Below are positions 24,156 to 33,863 of a stretch of DNA of 64,000 bases, piece by piece. A model generated the notes under the pieces. The model was given only the letters and a program-made list of their open reading frames with translations. It was not told the DNA's origin and did no database searches. The DNA comes from Sphingomonas sp. PP-CE-1G-424. GTDB lineage: Bacteria; Pseudomonadota; Alphaproteobacteria; Sphingomonadales; Sphingomonadaceae. Both the position numbers and the translations under genes were made by a program. The DNA lies in assembly GCF_004341085.1 (NCBI RefSeq), contig NZ_SLXW01000003.1:186001-250000 (forward strand), given 5' to 3'. Each line of letters opens with the position of its first letter. Position 1 is the first letter of the stretch.

Positions 24156-27050
24156 CTACATCTTGAAGCGCAGGCCGAGGCTCATGTATCGACCTTCGAT
24201 CCGGAGATCGCGACCGAAATACTGCGTCTCGTTATAGTAACGGTAGTTCCTGAACGGCTGCGCCAGGATGTTGCTGACGTTGGCTACGAGCGAGATGTTC
24301 TTGTACGGCTCGAAGCTCGCCGAGAAATCCAGTCGCGATACCGGACGGACGAGCTCGCCAGCATATTGCGTCTCGTTGATGGTGCGATTGTAGCTGGTCG
24401 TGTAGCCGGAGCGCCAGTTGTACGAGAGGCGCGCGGACACCTTGCCCTTCTCGTAGAAGCCGGTGAGATTATAGGCCCATTTGGACAGACCGGTGATCCG
24501 CACCTGGCGCTCGCTGTCGCCGAGCGTTTGCGGCAACTGGTTGGTGCCGTCGAGATAGGTGGCGTTCGCCTGCACGCCAAAGCCCGAGAGCAGACCGGGA
24601 AGGAAGTCGAAGAACGTCTGCGCCGAGGCCTCGATACCCTTGATGCGTCCGTTGCCCGCATTCTCGGGACGGTTGAGCTGGACGCGGCCGTAGATCGGGT
24701 CGTTCACGACCTGCGTGTAGTCGCCGATGAAGCCGTTGAGATCGCGGTAGAACGCGGCGACCGATGCCGACCCGTTCTTGGAGAAATACCATTCCAGTGT
24801 GGAGTCGTAGTTCTTCGACGTCAGCGGGCGCAGGTTCGGATTGCCGCCCGAGCCGGTCGCATCGAACTGCGGCGGCGAGCCGTCCGGACCGGGGCTGTTG
24901 GCGGTGATGTTGAGCGACGGGTTCAACTGACCGAACCCCGGGCGGGTCCGCGTCTGCGTGTAGCCGAGACGCATCTGCCACTTGCGCGAGAAGCGAACGC
25001 GCGCGATCGCGGACGGCAGGACGTCGACATAGTTCTGCCTGGTCGTCGTCGGCACGATGCCGACGCTGCCGTTGCTCGCCTGTACGCGACTGAAACCGCG
25101 ATACGCGCCATCGGTGTTGACGATGCGCGCGCCGGCGGTGCCGTCGACCTCGATACCGCCGAGGTCGAAGGCGAACTTGCCCTGGCCGTAGAATGCGTAG
25201 GTTGCCTCGCTGGCGGTGAAGCCGCCCAGCGGATCGACCGGGATTTCAGCCGTGGCGTACTTGGTCACGGCATCGCGGATGCCGCCATCGTTCGGAAACA
25301 GCACGGTGGCGCGCTGGACCGACTGATAGGCTAGCTGACGCAACGCCTCGCTGTTGGCGATCATCGCGTCGCGGTTGGGCGCGAGCCAGTTCTGGAAGCG
25401 CTGTGGATCGTTGCGGAACCCGTCCGTGATCACCTCGAGTGCGCCGGTGGGAAGGCTGGCGAGGGGAATGTTGAGACCAGCCGTGTAGGCGTAGCGGGTG
25501 TTGTTCTGCGACGACGCATTGCGGTCGCTGGCCCGGACGCCGAACTGAAGATGCGGCAGGAAGCTCCAGTCGGTTTCGAGATCGAGATCGAAACGCCCCT
25601 GAAGGCCGTTGCCCTTCGCGACGAACTCGCGCTGGTTCAGACCACGCCAGCGCGCGGTGTCCGGATTGGTGATGTTGTACCCGCCCAGATCGAACACCGC
25701 CGACCCGCGCGCATTCCAGTCGACGTTGATGGTCGGCGCGGTGGCAAGCTGTGAATCGACGGTGATCTCCGACGCCTTGTAGCGGCTGTTGGTGTACGCG
25801 AAATCACCCGACAGCGTCGCGCGGCCGGTCGTCCACTTGAAGCCTAAGGCGCCCTGATAGGTGTCCGTGCGATCGTCCTGCGCGACGCGGGAAAACTCGG
25901 GAACGTAACCACCGGTCTTGGTGAAGCTCGCGGCCTTGTTCGGTTCGCCGGGTACCAGCACGACGTTGCTGAGCGTGGGGGCGACTCCGTTGGCGTCGGG
26001 ACGTTCGAAGTTGACGTTGAACGAGTCCCGCAGGACGTTGCCGCGATACGCCTGCCAGAGACCTTCCGCGTAGACTTCGAGATTGGCCGACGGGCGCCAC
26101 TGGATCGTGCCATTGATGGCGGGCCGGTGACGGACGCCCTTCTCGTAGAAATTGCCGGCGTTTGCCGGAAAACTGAAGTTGCCGACGCCAGGGGTGGTGA
26201 CGGTCAGGTCGTCGGCGGGCGTGTCGACGCCGAAACCGCGCGGCGTGATGACGGCGGAATCCGCATAGCGATCGGCATTGCGGTACGTGGTGCGCGTATA
26301 GCTGAGGTTCACCAGCGCGCCGATCTCGCCGATCGGCGTATCCCAACGCTTGGTCAGGAGGAGGTTGCCCGACGGGTCGAACGCCTTGGACTGATCATTG
26401 TACGATCCACGGATTTCGCCGGCGATCTCGGTGTCCTTCACGTCGAACGGACGACGCGAGCGCAGATTGACCAGCCCTGCCAGACCGGGCTCGATGAGAT
26501 CCGGCGTCCCCGACTTGTAGACCTCGATGCCCGCGGCGACACCGGCCGGGAAATCCTGGAGATGCAGGACGCGGTCTTCGGCCGAGAAGAACTCGCGCCC
26601 GTTGAACGTCGTGGCGACGTCCGGCAGGCCGCGCACGAGGATGACGCCGGCTTCGTCGTTGTAGCGCAGGACGGTGACGCCGACGATCCGCGAGATGGCT
26701 TCGGCAGCGTTGTTGTCCGGCAGTTTGCCGATATCGTCGGAGACGACCGCGTCGACGATCGAAGACGAATTGCGCTTGAGTTCCTGCGCGGAGCCAAGCG
26801 CGGCGCGGTAACCGGTGACGACGATGTCCTTGTCCGCGCCTGCCGACGCGTTCTCGGGCGCGGCGTCCGACTGCACCTGCGCTGCGCTGGTCGGCGCGGG
26901 GCTCGGCACCGGATCGCTGGACGTCTGTGCCGGTGTGGCGCCGGTCTGGTTGGTGGCCGGCGACACATCGGTTTGCGCCCAAGCGGCGGATGCCACGATC
27001 ATCGGTACGATCGCCGCGGACGCCAGCAAGGCGTGAAAAGACCTCGTCAT
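24156..27050 (-). CDS. TonB-dependent receptor of the fructan locus
   Basis: A 964-residue receptor with a clear signal peptide (MTRSFHALLASAAIVPMIVA, cleaved near AWAQT). A Pro/Ala/Thr-rich spacer precedes the DIVVTGYRAALG region. The plug contains VVSDDIGKLPDNNAAEAISR and VILVRGLPDV, and the barrel ends YMSLGLRFKM. It is the same broad plug type as the receptor at 11.1-14.0 kb. Its position between two GH32 genes implies import of fructo-oligosaccharides or levan fragments. The ribosome site AAGGGGA precedes the ATG at 27050. It may be read from its own promoter or from the upstream kinase-transporter-GH32 operon, 114 bases away. Confidence 0.93.
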   Translation of the reverse strand: MTRSFHALLASAAIVPMIVASAAWAQTDVSPATNQTGATPAQTSSDPVPSPAPTSAAQVQSDAAPENASAGADKDIVVTGYRAALGSAQELKRNSSSIVDAVVSDDIGKLPDNNAAEAISRIVGVTVLRYNDEAGVILVRGLPDVATTFNGREFFSAEDRVLHLQDFPAGVAAGIEVYKSGTPDLIEPGLAGLVNLRSRRPFDVKDTEIAGEIRGSYNDQSKAFDPSGNLLLTKRWDTPIGEIGALVNLSYTRTTYRNADRYADSAVITPRGFGVDTPADDLTVTTPGVGNFSFPANAGNFYEKGVRHRPAINGTIQWRPSANLEVYAEGLWQAYRGNVLRDSFNVNFERPDANGVAPTLSNVVLVPGEPNKAASFTKTGGYVPEFSRVAQDDRTDTYQGALGFKWTTGRATLSGDFAYTNSRYKASEITVDSQLATAPTINVDWNARGSAVFDLGGYNITNPDTARWRGLNQREFVAKGNGLQGRFDLDLETDWSFLPHLQFGVRASDRNASSQNNTRYAYTAGLNIPLASLPTGALEVITDGFRNDPQRFQNWLAPNRDAMIANSEALRQLAYQSVQRATVLFPNDGGIRDAVTKYATAEIPVDPLGGFTASEATYAFYGQGKFAFDLGGIEVDGTAGARIVNTDGAYRGFSRVQASNGSVGIVPTTTRQNYVDVLPSAIARVRFSRKWQMRLGYTQTRTRPGFGQLNPSLNITANSPGPDGSPPQFDATGSGGNPNLRPLTSKNYDSTLEWYFSKNGSASVAAFYRDLNGFIGDYTQVVNDPIYGRVQLNRPENAGNGRIKGIEASAQTFFDFLPGLLSGFGVQANATYLDGTNQLPQTLGDSERQVRITGLSKWAYNLTGFYEKGKVSARLSYNWRSGYTTSYNRTINETQYAGELVRPVSRLDFSASFEPYKNISLVANVSNILAQPFRNYRYYNETQYFGRDLRIEGRYMSLGLRFKM

Positions 27051-27164
27051 AAAAATCCCCTTTTTATTACGTTATTGTGTGTTCGATCGTTGGTGGCCCG
27101 GGTCTTGAGCCCGATAGTCAGCCTGTATCCGGCACACTCGCCCGCCAGGGTTCGCGACCTGTCA

Positions 27165-28679
27165 TCACTTCGCCGCCGTCTTCACTGCGCCGGCGGTCAT
27201 CGACCATGCGGTGAGCTTCAGTTGCGCACTGCCGCCGCGCGAGGACGCGCTCCACCGGAGCGGTCCACTGCCACGGAAGAACCGGTCGGTGATCGTGCGC
27301 TCGCCGTCGTTGATGAAGACTTCCAGGATCGACTCGTCGGCCAGAATGCGCAGCTTCACGCGGCGGGTTTTCAGGTCGACCGGGGCGACGTGGCGGGCGG
27401 CGAACCCGTCATGGAAATGCGGCCCCGAGCGCGTCCGATCGACGAAGACCTCGTTCACGGCCGGGTTGACGCCGACGACGGTCTGATAGCCTTCGCCATC
27501 GGTGAGCGTGATCGCCACCTGCTCGGACGAACCAGCGTCGATCGCCAACTGCAAATCCGCCGAGCCGCTCTGGACGGGAAGCGCGGTCGGGCTGTCGCGC
27601 AGCGTGGCGGCGAAATCCTGTCGGTTGCCGTGTAGAGCTGCGACCTCGCGCACCGGCGCCTGCAGGATGCGATACCCCTCGGGCGATTTCCGCAGCGTAA
27701 CCTGGCGCGGGACGGTCATCAGTCCGCGCGACGGCCAAGTCGGGATCGCCTCCGCATAGCGCCAGTCGTTCGCCCAGCCGATCCAGATGCGTCGGGGATC
27801 GTCCTTCGGCAGATCGTTCCAGGACACGGCGGCGTAGAAGTCCGCACCATAGTCCATCCATTGCGCGTCGCCGGGCCAACCCTGCACCGGCGTGAACCGG
27901 GTACCGTCGAAGTCGCCGACGAAATACTGACCACCCGAGCCACCACCGACGGCGTTGTCGCCGAGGTTGATGCCGAGGACCCAGCGCTTTTCGCCGGAAG
28001 CCCCGCCATCGACCGGCAGTTCGAATAGATCCGGGCACTCCCAGTTTTTCCCGCGACCGCCGGCGGGACCGAAGCTGCTAGCGAACGTCCACTGCTTGAG
28101 GTTGGGCGAGGTGAAGATCACCGCGCGGTTCTCCAGCGCCATCACCGCGACCATGACCCAGCGCTTGGTGGCCGCATGCCAGAAGACCTTCGGGTCGCGG
28201 AACTCGGGCGATCCGACGCTCAGCACCTCGCCGTGGACGGTCCAGGTCCGACCGCGATCGTTGCTGTAGGCGACGTACTGCGACTGCAGCTTTGCCTTGG
28301 GGTTGTGCCCGGTATATATCGCGATCATCGGCGGCTCGCCGTCGCGCCCGAACCCGCTCGTGTTGTTCCAGTCGACAACCGCGCTACCGGAAAACGCCAT
28401 GACGTCCGCCGTCTCGGGAATCGCGATCGGCAGTTCCTGCCAGTGAACGAGATCGCGGCTGACTGCGTGGCCCCAGTTCATGTGCCCCCAGCGATCGCCA
28501 TGCGGGTTGTACTGGTAGAACAGGTGATATTCGCCGTCATAGTAGACGAGCCCGTTGGGGTCGTTCATCCAGTTCTTGGCCGGGGCGAAATGGTAGCTGG
28601 GCCGCGGGTCGGCGCGCTGCGCCGATGCCGAGGTTGCGAGAACGGCGGCCGCCGCCACGAGCAATGCGATCGTCTTCAT
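27165..28679 (-). CDS. GH32 fructan beta-fructosidase (levanase/exo-inulinase type), secreted
   Basis: A 504-residue enzyme with a Sec signal peptide (residues 1-20, cleaved near ASAQR). The canonical GH32 segments are present: NWMNDPNGLVYYDGEYHLFY with nucleophile Asp40, SPEFRDPKVFW with the RDP aspartate, and KNWECPDLFELP with the acid/base Glu. The C-terminal beta-sandwich follows. It is more canonical than the GH32 at 22.4 kb, suggesting different linkage or chain-length preferences. It overlaps the MFS transporter gene by 4 bases (ATGA) and is third in the ROK kinase-MFS-GH32 operon. The expected product is fructose. Confidence 0.95.
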   Translation of the reverse strand: MKTIALLVAAAAVLATSASAQRADPRPSYHFAPAKNWMNDPNGLVYYDGEYHLFYQYNPHGDRWGHMNWGHAVSRDLVHWQELPIAIPETADVMAFSGSAVVDWNNTSGFGRDGEPPMIAIYTGHNPKAKLQSQYVAYSNDRGRTWTVHGEVLSVGSPEFRDPKVFWHAATKRWVMVAVMALENRAVIFTSPNLKQWTFASSFGPAGGRGKNWECPDLFELPVDGGASGEKRWVLGINLGDNAVGGGSGGQYFVGDFDGTRFTPVQGWPGDAQWMDYGADFYAAVSWNDLPKDDPRRIWIGWANDWRYAEAIPTWPSRGLMTVPRQVTLRKSPEGYRILQAPVREVAALHGNRQDFAATLRDSPTALPVQSGSADLQLAIDAGSSEQVAITLTDGEGYQTVVGVNPAVNEVFVDRTRSGPHFHDGFAARHVAPVDLKTRRVKLRILADESILEVFINDGERTITDRFFRGSGPLRWSASSRGGSAQLKLTAWSMTAGAVKTAAK

Positions 28680-30061
28680 GCTGCCGCTCCGCGCAAATCC
28701 ATGTCTTCCAGTGCGACACCGTTCGTCTCCGGCATCACCTTCCAGGCCCAGACGAACTGGAGCAGCATCATCGCCCCGAAGAACGCGAACACCCAGCCGC
28801 CGACGGCGCTGGCGACCACCGGAAACAGCCAGGTGATGATCGCGGCCATCACCCAGTGCGTGGTCGAGCCGAGCGCCTGACCCTTGCCGCGCACCGAGCT
28901 CGGGAAGACCTCGGAGATGAACACCCAGATCACCGCGCCCTGGCTCACGGCGAACGCCGCGATGAAGGCGAGCAATCCGACGAGGATCAGCGTGCCGTCC
29001 GGCGCGGCGCGTTCGAGCTGCCAGCCGACCAGAAGCAAGGCGGCGGCGCAGATGATCGACCCGACGAACAGCAGCGGCTTGCGGCCGAACCGATCGATCA
29101 GGAACAGCGCCAGCGCCGTGAACAACAGGTTGGTGCCTCCGACCGCGACCGACTGCAGCAAGGCGCTATCGGCGCCGGCACCCGCCAGCTCGAAGATGCG
29201 CGGTGCATAATAGAGCAGCGCGTTGATGCCCGAGAGCTGGTTGAACATCGCAATCGCGATCGCGCAGGCGACGGGGAGCGTGTGCGACGCCTGGAACAGA
29301 CGCGGAGCACCCTTGACCGCCTCGCGCGTGTCCGCGGCTTCGATGCGGAGAAGTTCGGCATCGGGATCGCTGAACCCGAGACGCGTCATTGCGGCGACTG
29401 CACGCTCGCGATGTCCTCGCACGGCCAGCCACCTTGGACTTTCGGGAAGGAAGAACGTGACCACCAGGAACACGGCCGAGGGAATCGCGACGATACCGAA
29501 CATCCAGCGCCACGCCGTCTCGGGCGGCAACACCTGCGCGATGACATAGTTGGAGAGGAACGCGATGAGGATGCCGAGCACGATGTTCAGCTGGTTCATC
29601 GCCACCAGGCGACCGCGGAACCGTGCAGGCGACACCTCGGCGATATAGATAGGCGTCACGACCGACGCGGCACCGATCGCCACGCCGCCAAGGAAGCGGA
29701 ACGCGATCAGCACGTACCAGTCGTGCGCCAGCGCAGTCCCGAGCGACGACACGACATAGGCGATCGCGACGGACAGCATGATCGCCTTCCGGCCAAACCG
29801 ATCCGCCGGCGCTCCTGCTATCAGCGATCCCAGGACGGTACCGATCAGCGCCGAGGCGACGGTGAAGCCCAACGACGCCTCGGTCAGCGCGAACTGGTTT
29901 TGCAGCGCGTTGGTCGCGCCCGAGATCACGGCGGTATCGAAACCGAACAGGAGGCCACCGAGTGCAGCCCCTGCCGCGCTCATGATGATCGCCGGGGTTG
30001 CCCGGGCGTCATCGACGATCCCGGCGTCGCCGGCACTCATAACACTATGCATTGACGGCAT
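28676..30061 (-). CDS. MFS sugar porter (fructose/hexose:H+ symporter type)
   Basis: A roughly 461-residue, 12-span transporter of the sugar porter family. Family motifs are visible: GGLLFGFDTAVISGA in span 1, PADRFGRK, RFLGGVAIGAASVVTPIYIA, PESPRWLAVRGH, the span 7 segment FNQLSGINALLYYAP, and PETNGVALEDM at the end. It would import the fructose released by the GH32 enzymes into the cytoplasm. Three in-frame ATGs (30061, 30052 and 30040) are possible and none has a clear ribosome site; all lie in or next to the overlap with the fructokinase 3' end. Confidence 0.92.
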   Translation of the reverse strand: MPSMHSVMSAGDAGIVDDARATPAIIMSAAGAALGGLLFGFDTAVISGATNALQNQFALTEASLGFTVASALIGTVLGSLIAGAPADRFGRKAIMLSVAIAYVVSSLGTALAHDWYVLIAFRFLGGVAIGAASVVTPIYIAEVSPARFRGRLVAMNQLNIVLGILIAFLSNYVIAQVLPPETAWRWMFGIVAIPSAVFLVVTFFLPESPRWLAVRGHRERAVAAMTRLGFSDPDAELLRIEAADTREAVKGAPRLFQASHTLPVACAIAIAMFNQLSGINALLYYAPRIFELAGAGADSALLQSVAVGGTNLLFTALALFLIDRFGRKPLLFVGSIICAAALLLVGWQLERAAPDGTLILVGLLAFIAAFAVSQGAVIWVFISEVFPSSVRGKGQALGSTTHWVMAAIITWLFPVVASAVGGWVFAFFGAMMLLQFVWAWKVMPETNGVALEDMDLRGAAA

Positions 30062-31007
30062 CCGCTTCGATGGAGGTGGTTTCGGTGATCGTCCAATGCG
30101 TCGGCCACTGCCGCGTCGCCGTCCGATAAGCGAGCGCGAGCGCGCCGGTCAGACCAGCCGACGATCCTGCGGTCGGCGCGGCGACATAGTTGGCCATGTC
30201 GATCGTGCGCATGCTGGCATCGTAGCCGGCCAGCTTCGCGGTCAGCGCGCGGCGCACCCGATCGTACATCAGCGGTTGCATGACACCGCCGCCGATGATG
30301 ATGCGATCGGGGCGTACGGTGTAGGTAAGCGTCGCGCAGAGACCGGCGAGGTAATCCGCCTCGAGGTCCCATGCCGGATGATCCCCGGGCAGTGTTTCGG
30401 CCGGTACGCCCCACCGGGCGTGCATCGCGGGCCCACAGGCCAGGCCTTCTAGGCAGTCGCCGTGATACGGACAGATCCCGGCAAACCGGTCGTCGCCCGG
30501 CGCGCGGGGCAGCGTGATGTGGCCTGCCTCCGGATGATTGGCACCGCCGTGCGGAGCGCCGTTGATCAGCACGCCGACACCGATGCCCGTGCCGACCGTC
30601 ACATAGCAGAACGTGTCGAGACCCTGGCCACTGCCGAACAGCCGTTCGCCGACCGCAGCGCAGTTCACGTCGGTATCGAGCGCGGTCGGCGCGGCAATCG
30701 TGCGGCCGAAATGCGCGAGGAGGTCGACGTTCTGCCAGCCCGCTTTCGGGGTCGACGTGATGCAGCCGTAGTCGGCAGCAACACGATTCAACGACAGCGG
30801 GCCGAAGCTTCCGATCGAGAAGGCCGCGAGCGTGCCATGCCGCCGTGCTGCTTCGGCGAAAAAGGCGCTTGCTGCGCCGAGCGTCTCGTCCGGCGTCGTG
30901 GTGGGGATGCGAGTCTGCATCAACGGCGTGCCGTCACGATCGGCAATGGCACAGAGGAACTTGGTCCCGCCCGCTTCGATCGCACCAAGGAGCAAAGGCT
31001 CAACCAT
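30045..31007 (-). CDS. ROK-family fructokinase
   Basis: A 320-residue cytoplasmic kinase. It has the phosphate-binding LLGAIEAGGTKFLCA near the start, catalytic Asp113 in DTDVNCAAVGE and the glycine-rich VTVGTGIGVGV. The zinc-binding region contains His163, Cys179, His182 and Cys185 (GICPYHGDCLEGLACG), diagnostic of ROK sugar kinases of the Mak/ScrK group. It would phosphorylate fructose delivered by the adjacent MFS porter. It is the first gene of an operon with MFS and GH32, and a TTGACA promoter-like element lies about 120 bases upstream. A ROK repressor gene lies just upstream on the same strand. Confidence 0.92.
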   Translation of the reverse strand: MVEPLLLGAIEAGGTKFLCAIADRDGTPLMQTRIPTTTPDETLGAASAFFAEAARRHGTLAAFSIGSFGPLSLNRVAADYGCITSTPKAGWQNVDLLAHFGRTIAAPTALDTDVNCAAVGERLFGSGQGLDTFCYVTVGTGIGVGVLINGAPHGGANHPEAGHITLPRAPGDDRFAGICPYHGDCLEGLACGPAMHARWGVPAETLPGDHPAWDLEADYLAGLCATLTYTVRPDRIIIGGGVMQPLMYDRVRRALTAKLAGYDASMRTIDMANYVAAPTAGSSAGLTGALALAYRTATRQWPTHWTITETTSIEADAVNA

Positions 31008-31108
31008 GGGCGCTCACCTGAAGACGAACGGACGCCAACAATAGTTCAGAACGAACGAACACGAATTTCCTCTCCCGACACCAGCCACGTCTTCGCGGTC
31101 AGCTACTA

Positions 31109-31136
31109 AATCTACTAATGTGATCTAGTCTGTCAA
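31109..31136 (-). promoter_or_regulatory. Candidate sigma-70 promoter of the fructokinase operon
   Basis: TTGACA (31131-31136, minus strand) is followed after 16 bases by TAGATT (31109-31114). The spacer contains ACTA-GATCACAT-TAGT, a short inverted repeat that could bind a repressor. The distance to the fructokinase ATG is about 100 bases. Prediction only. Confidence 0.45.
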
Positions 31137-31196
31137 GGACAGTTAAAAATCCCGTCAATAGAGAGGGATGCGCGTTTTAATTCAGGGGTAAGCGGA

Positions 31197-32336
31197 TCAA
31201 CCCTTTTTAAACAGGCTCGCCAAGTCCGGGGTGAAGCTCGCGTGAAGGGGAAGCAGGCCTGCTCCTACCGCGGCGGCCAAGTTGCCAAGCGTGCCTTTGC
31301 GAATCTCGGGCGCGAAGAAATCTGGTGGCGCATCGGTTGAGAAGTGACGGCGCAGTCCGGCAGCGATGTCGTCCAGACACGCGGGCAAAATTGCGCCATC
31401 GATGATCACGGCTTCGAGATCGAGCAGGCTGTTGGCGCTGGTCACCGCGAAGGCCAGTGCCTCGACACACCGAAGCGTCCACGCGGCGCGCTCTTCGTCG
31501 CACACGGCTTGGTCGAGCGCGTAGAGCGAGGCGTGGTGGACCAGATAGTCGCTCTTGCCAGCGGCGCAGACCGGCATCGAGGCGAGCGCTCCGGCATTGC
31601 CGTGCCGGCCTTGATGCACCCGACCGCCCAAGACGAGTCCGCCACCGACGAACGTGCCGATATTGATCGCGAGAAAATCCTGAAGGTCGACGCCGGCGCC
31701 GCATAGCAGCTGCGCCAGGGCCGCGGCGTTACCGTCGTTCTCGAAGAACGTCGGCCAAGTCAGGCCGGCCTGGAGCCGATCCGCCACGTCGGCCCGGCGC
31801 CATTCGTCGGCTTGATCCACCGATATGCCAAGTTCGTCGCGCCATTCGCCGAGGAACCACGGCATCGCGATGCCGATGCCCATGAACGCTTCGGCGCTCA
31901 ACAGGTCCGCCGATGCCAGGTGTTCGTCGATGAACGCGTCGATGTGGCCGAGCACGGTATCGATCGAGGGGAAGCTGCCGGCATGGCGACCGACCGCTTT
32001 GCGCTCTCCGTCGAAATCCAGGAGCACGATGGTAGTGTCGCCGCGCCCGACCTCGACGCCAACGGTATATCCCCGCTTGCCGTTGATCCGGTAGATCGTC
32101 GCCGGCTGGCCCATGCCACCCGTGCGCTTGCCCGCCTGGAACAGCAGCCCGACCTCGGCCAGTTCATCGACGATGCGGACGACGGCTTGAGGTGACAGGC
32201 CCGTCATGCGCGCGAGTTCCGCTTTCGAAGCGCCGTTCACCCGTCGAACGGCCGACAGGATCAGGCGCTCATTATACCGTCGCATTCCGCCAGCATTCGT
32301 ACCTCGCCGCATGGAATCCACGCCGTATCCTTTCAT
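31197..32336 (-). CDS. ROK-family transcriptional repressor of the fructan locus
   Basis: A 379-residue NagC/Mlc/XylR-like protein. An N-terminal winged HTH at about residues 18-85 (RRVNGASKAELARMTGLSPQ, then AVVRIVDELAEVGLL) is followed by a ROK kinase-like fold. The later segments ENDGNAAALAQLLCGAG and FLAINIGTFVGGGLVLGG come from that fold. The canonical ROK zinc cysteines are not evident. Fructose or its phosphate is a likely effector, given the fructokinase operon immediately downstream. The ATG at 32336 is poorly supported; ATG 32312, nine codons in, is an alternative. Confidence 0.88.
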   Translation of the reverse strand: MKGYGVDSMRRGTNAGGMRRYNERLILSAVRRVNGASKAELARMTGLSPQAVVRIVDELAEVGLLFQAGKRTGGMGQPATIYRINGKRGYTVGVEVGRGDTTIVLLDFDGERKAVGRHAGSFPSIDTVLGHIDAFIDEHLASADLLSAEAFMGIGIAMPWFLGEWRDELGISVDQADEWRRADVADRLQAGLTWPTFFENDGNAAALAQLLCGAGVDLQDFLAINIGTFVGGGLVLGGRVHQGRHGNAGALASMPVCAAGKSDYLVHHASLYALDQAVCDEERAAWTLRCVEALAFAVTSANSLLDLEAVIIDGAILPACLDDIAAGLRRHFSTDAPPDFFAPEIRKGTLGNLAAAVGAGLLPLHASFTPDLASLFKKG

Positions 32337-32592
32337 CCGTTATGCCGGAGCGTCGCGGAGACACTCGCCATCAGGCGTTCGCCGTTCCCCCGATAAGGCA
32401 CCGGGGCCCATACGGAAGGGTGCGCAGTCCTTTTTTTGGTCGCGATCCATCCGAAGATTTCCTGCAAGACGAGTGTAGCCCTGATTGCCCGACCTCTGGC
32501 GCATCCCGCTGCCGCGTGCGTGTCTAACGCCGCCGGATATTATTGACGTACGCGAATTAAATCGAGCAGCGATGCGTACCGGACGCTAGGGC

Positions 32593-33756
32593 GTGCGTCT
32601 CGTCAGTCGGCAGGATGACCGCGTGCACCCGAAACCTGAGATCCTGCTGTCCGAAGATCAGAAACGCATCGTCTGGGATCTGCGGATCAGTGGCCCCAGC
32701 GCGCGCACTGCCCTTGCCGACCGTCTCGACATGCACAATGGCGCAGTGACGCGCTTGAGCCGTGAGTTGATCGCGCTCGGGCTGGTCGAAGAGCATGTCC
32801 AGGACCAGCGGGCAGGGCGCGGCCGGCCGATCGTACCACTGGGTATATCGAGCCGCGGCGGCTATGCGGCAGGCGCGACGCTGCATCCGGGCTGGCTCGA
32901 GATCGCGCTGGTCGATTTCGCCGGCACGGTGATCGTCCGCGATCTTGAGCCGTTCGACAGCCCCGATCCGCGCGCGTTCGTCGAGGCGGTGGACCGACGG
33001 TTGCGCGGGCTGAGCATGAGCCACAATGTGCTGCGGTCGCGCTTCCTGGGGCTGGGCGTCGCGGCGACCGGGCCGACGCTCGCGGGCGATCCGACGCGGC
33101 GCTGGACGGTCGACTGGTTGCAGGGATGGCGCGATCTCGATCTGCAACGGCTGTTCGCCGACTATCTCGGCCTGCCGGTCTGGATCGAGAATGACGGGAC
33201 GCTCGCCGCGCTCGCCGAATATTACGACAGCGGGCTGATCCGCACGTGCAGTTCGGCGATCGTCTTCTTCATCGGGCATGGGGTCGGCGGGGGGATTATC
33301 GTCGACCGTGCGATCCTGCGCGGCGAGCACGGCAATGCAGGCGAGATCGGCCGGTTGTTCCCGGGGAAATCCAAGCGACCGTCGGGGATCGACCTGCTCG
33401 CCGAATTGCAGGCGGCCGGCGCCGACATCCGCGCGCTGAACGAGGTCGAGATGCATCAGGATACGCATGCCGCGTTGATCGACGCGTGGGTCGAGCGGGC
33501 TGGAGAGCAGCTGGCGGTCGCCGCCGATAGTGGGGTCGCATGGCTCGATCCCGGCGCGATCGTCGTATCGGGCGCGCTGCCGCTGCCGATCCTCCAAGCG
33601 CTCGGTGCAGCGCTGGAACGCGCCGACTGGGCGACGGCCTTCCCCCATTTGCCGCGGCCGAAAATGCATGTGTCGCGACTTGGCAGTTGGGCGGCGGCGG
33701 TAGGCGCCGCACTGCTTCCCATCCACCAGCTCGTCGCCCCGAATGCCGAACGATGA
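32593..33756 (+). CDS. Second ROK-family regulator
   Basis: A 387-residue protein, GTG start. The N-terminal HTH lies at about residues 20-75 (EDQKRIVWDLRISGPSARTA, then MHNGAVTRLSRELIALGLVE). It is followed by a ROK fold with ENDGTLAALAEYYDSG and FFIGHGVGGGIIVDRAILRG, a glycine-rich sugar-binding segment. It lies divergent from the fructan ROK regulator and directly upstream of a TonB receptor and a glycerophosphodiesterase, which it may control. An AT-rich inverted repeat of the type bound by ROK proteins lies 4 bases past its stop. The effector is unknown. A GTG at 32623 is an alternative start. Confidence 0.85.
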   Translation: MRLVSRQDDRVHPKPEILLSEDQKRIVWDLRISGPSARTALADRLDMHNGAVTRLSRELIALGLVEEHVQDQRAGRGRPIVPLGISSRGGYAAGATLHPGWLEIALVDFAGTVIVRDLEPFDSPDPRAFVEAVDRRLRGLSMSHNVLRSRFLGLGVAATGPTLAGDPTRRWTVDWLQGWRDLDLQRLFADYLGLPVWIENDGTLAALAEYYDSGLIRTCSSAIVFFIGHGVGGGIIVDRAILRGEHGNAGEIGRLFPGKSKRPSGIDLLAELQAAGADIRALNEVEMHQDTHAALIDAWVERAGEQLAVAADSGVAWLDPGAIVVSGALPLPILQALGAALERADWATAFPHLPRPKMHVSRLGSWAAAVGAALLPIHQLVAPNAER

Positions 33757-33760
33757 CGCG

Positions 33761-33778
33761 ATTTATTTCCGGATAAAT
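33761..33778. promoter_or_regulatory. AT-rich inverted repeat, candidate ROK operator
   Basis: ATTTAT-TTCCGG-ATAAAT is a perfect 6+6+6 inverted repeat in an otherwise GC-rich region, followed by more A/T sequence. It lies between the ROK regulator and the TonB receptor, where a receptor promoter is expected. NagC, Mlc and XylR operators are built of TTATTT/AAATAA-like arms, so this is a good candidate target site. Confidence 0.5.
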
Positions 33779-33863
33779 AAATAAAACTGCCACAACCACC
33801 GCCTAGCCGCGCCGTCATTGGGGGCGGGCAGTCGATGCCGGCCAGACGGGCGGGGATCATCGC

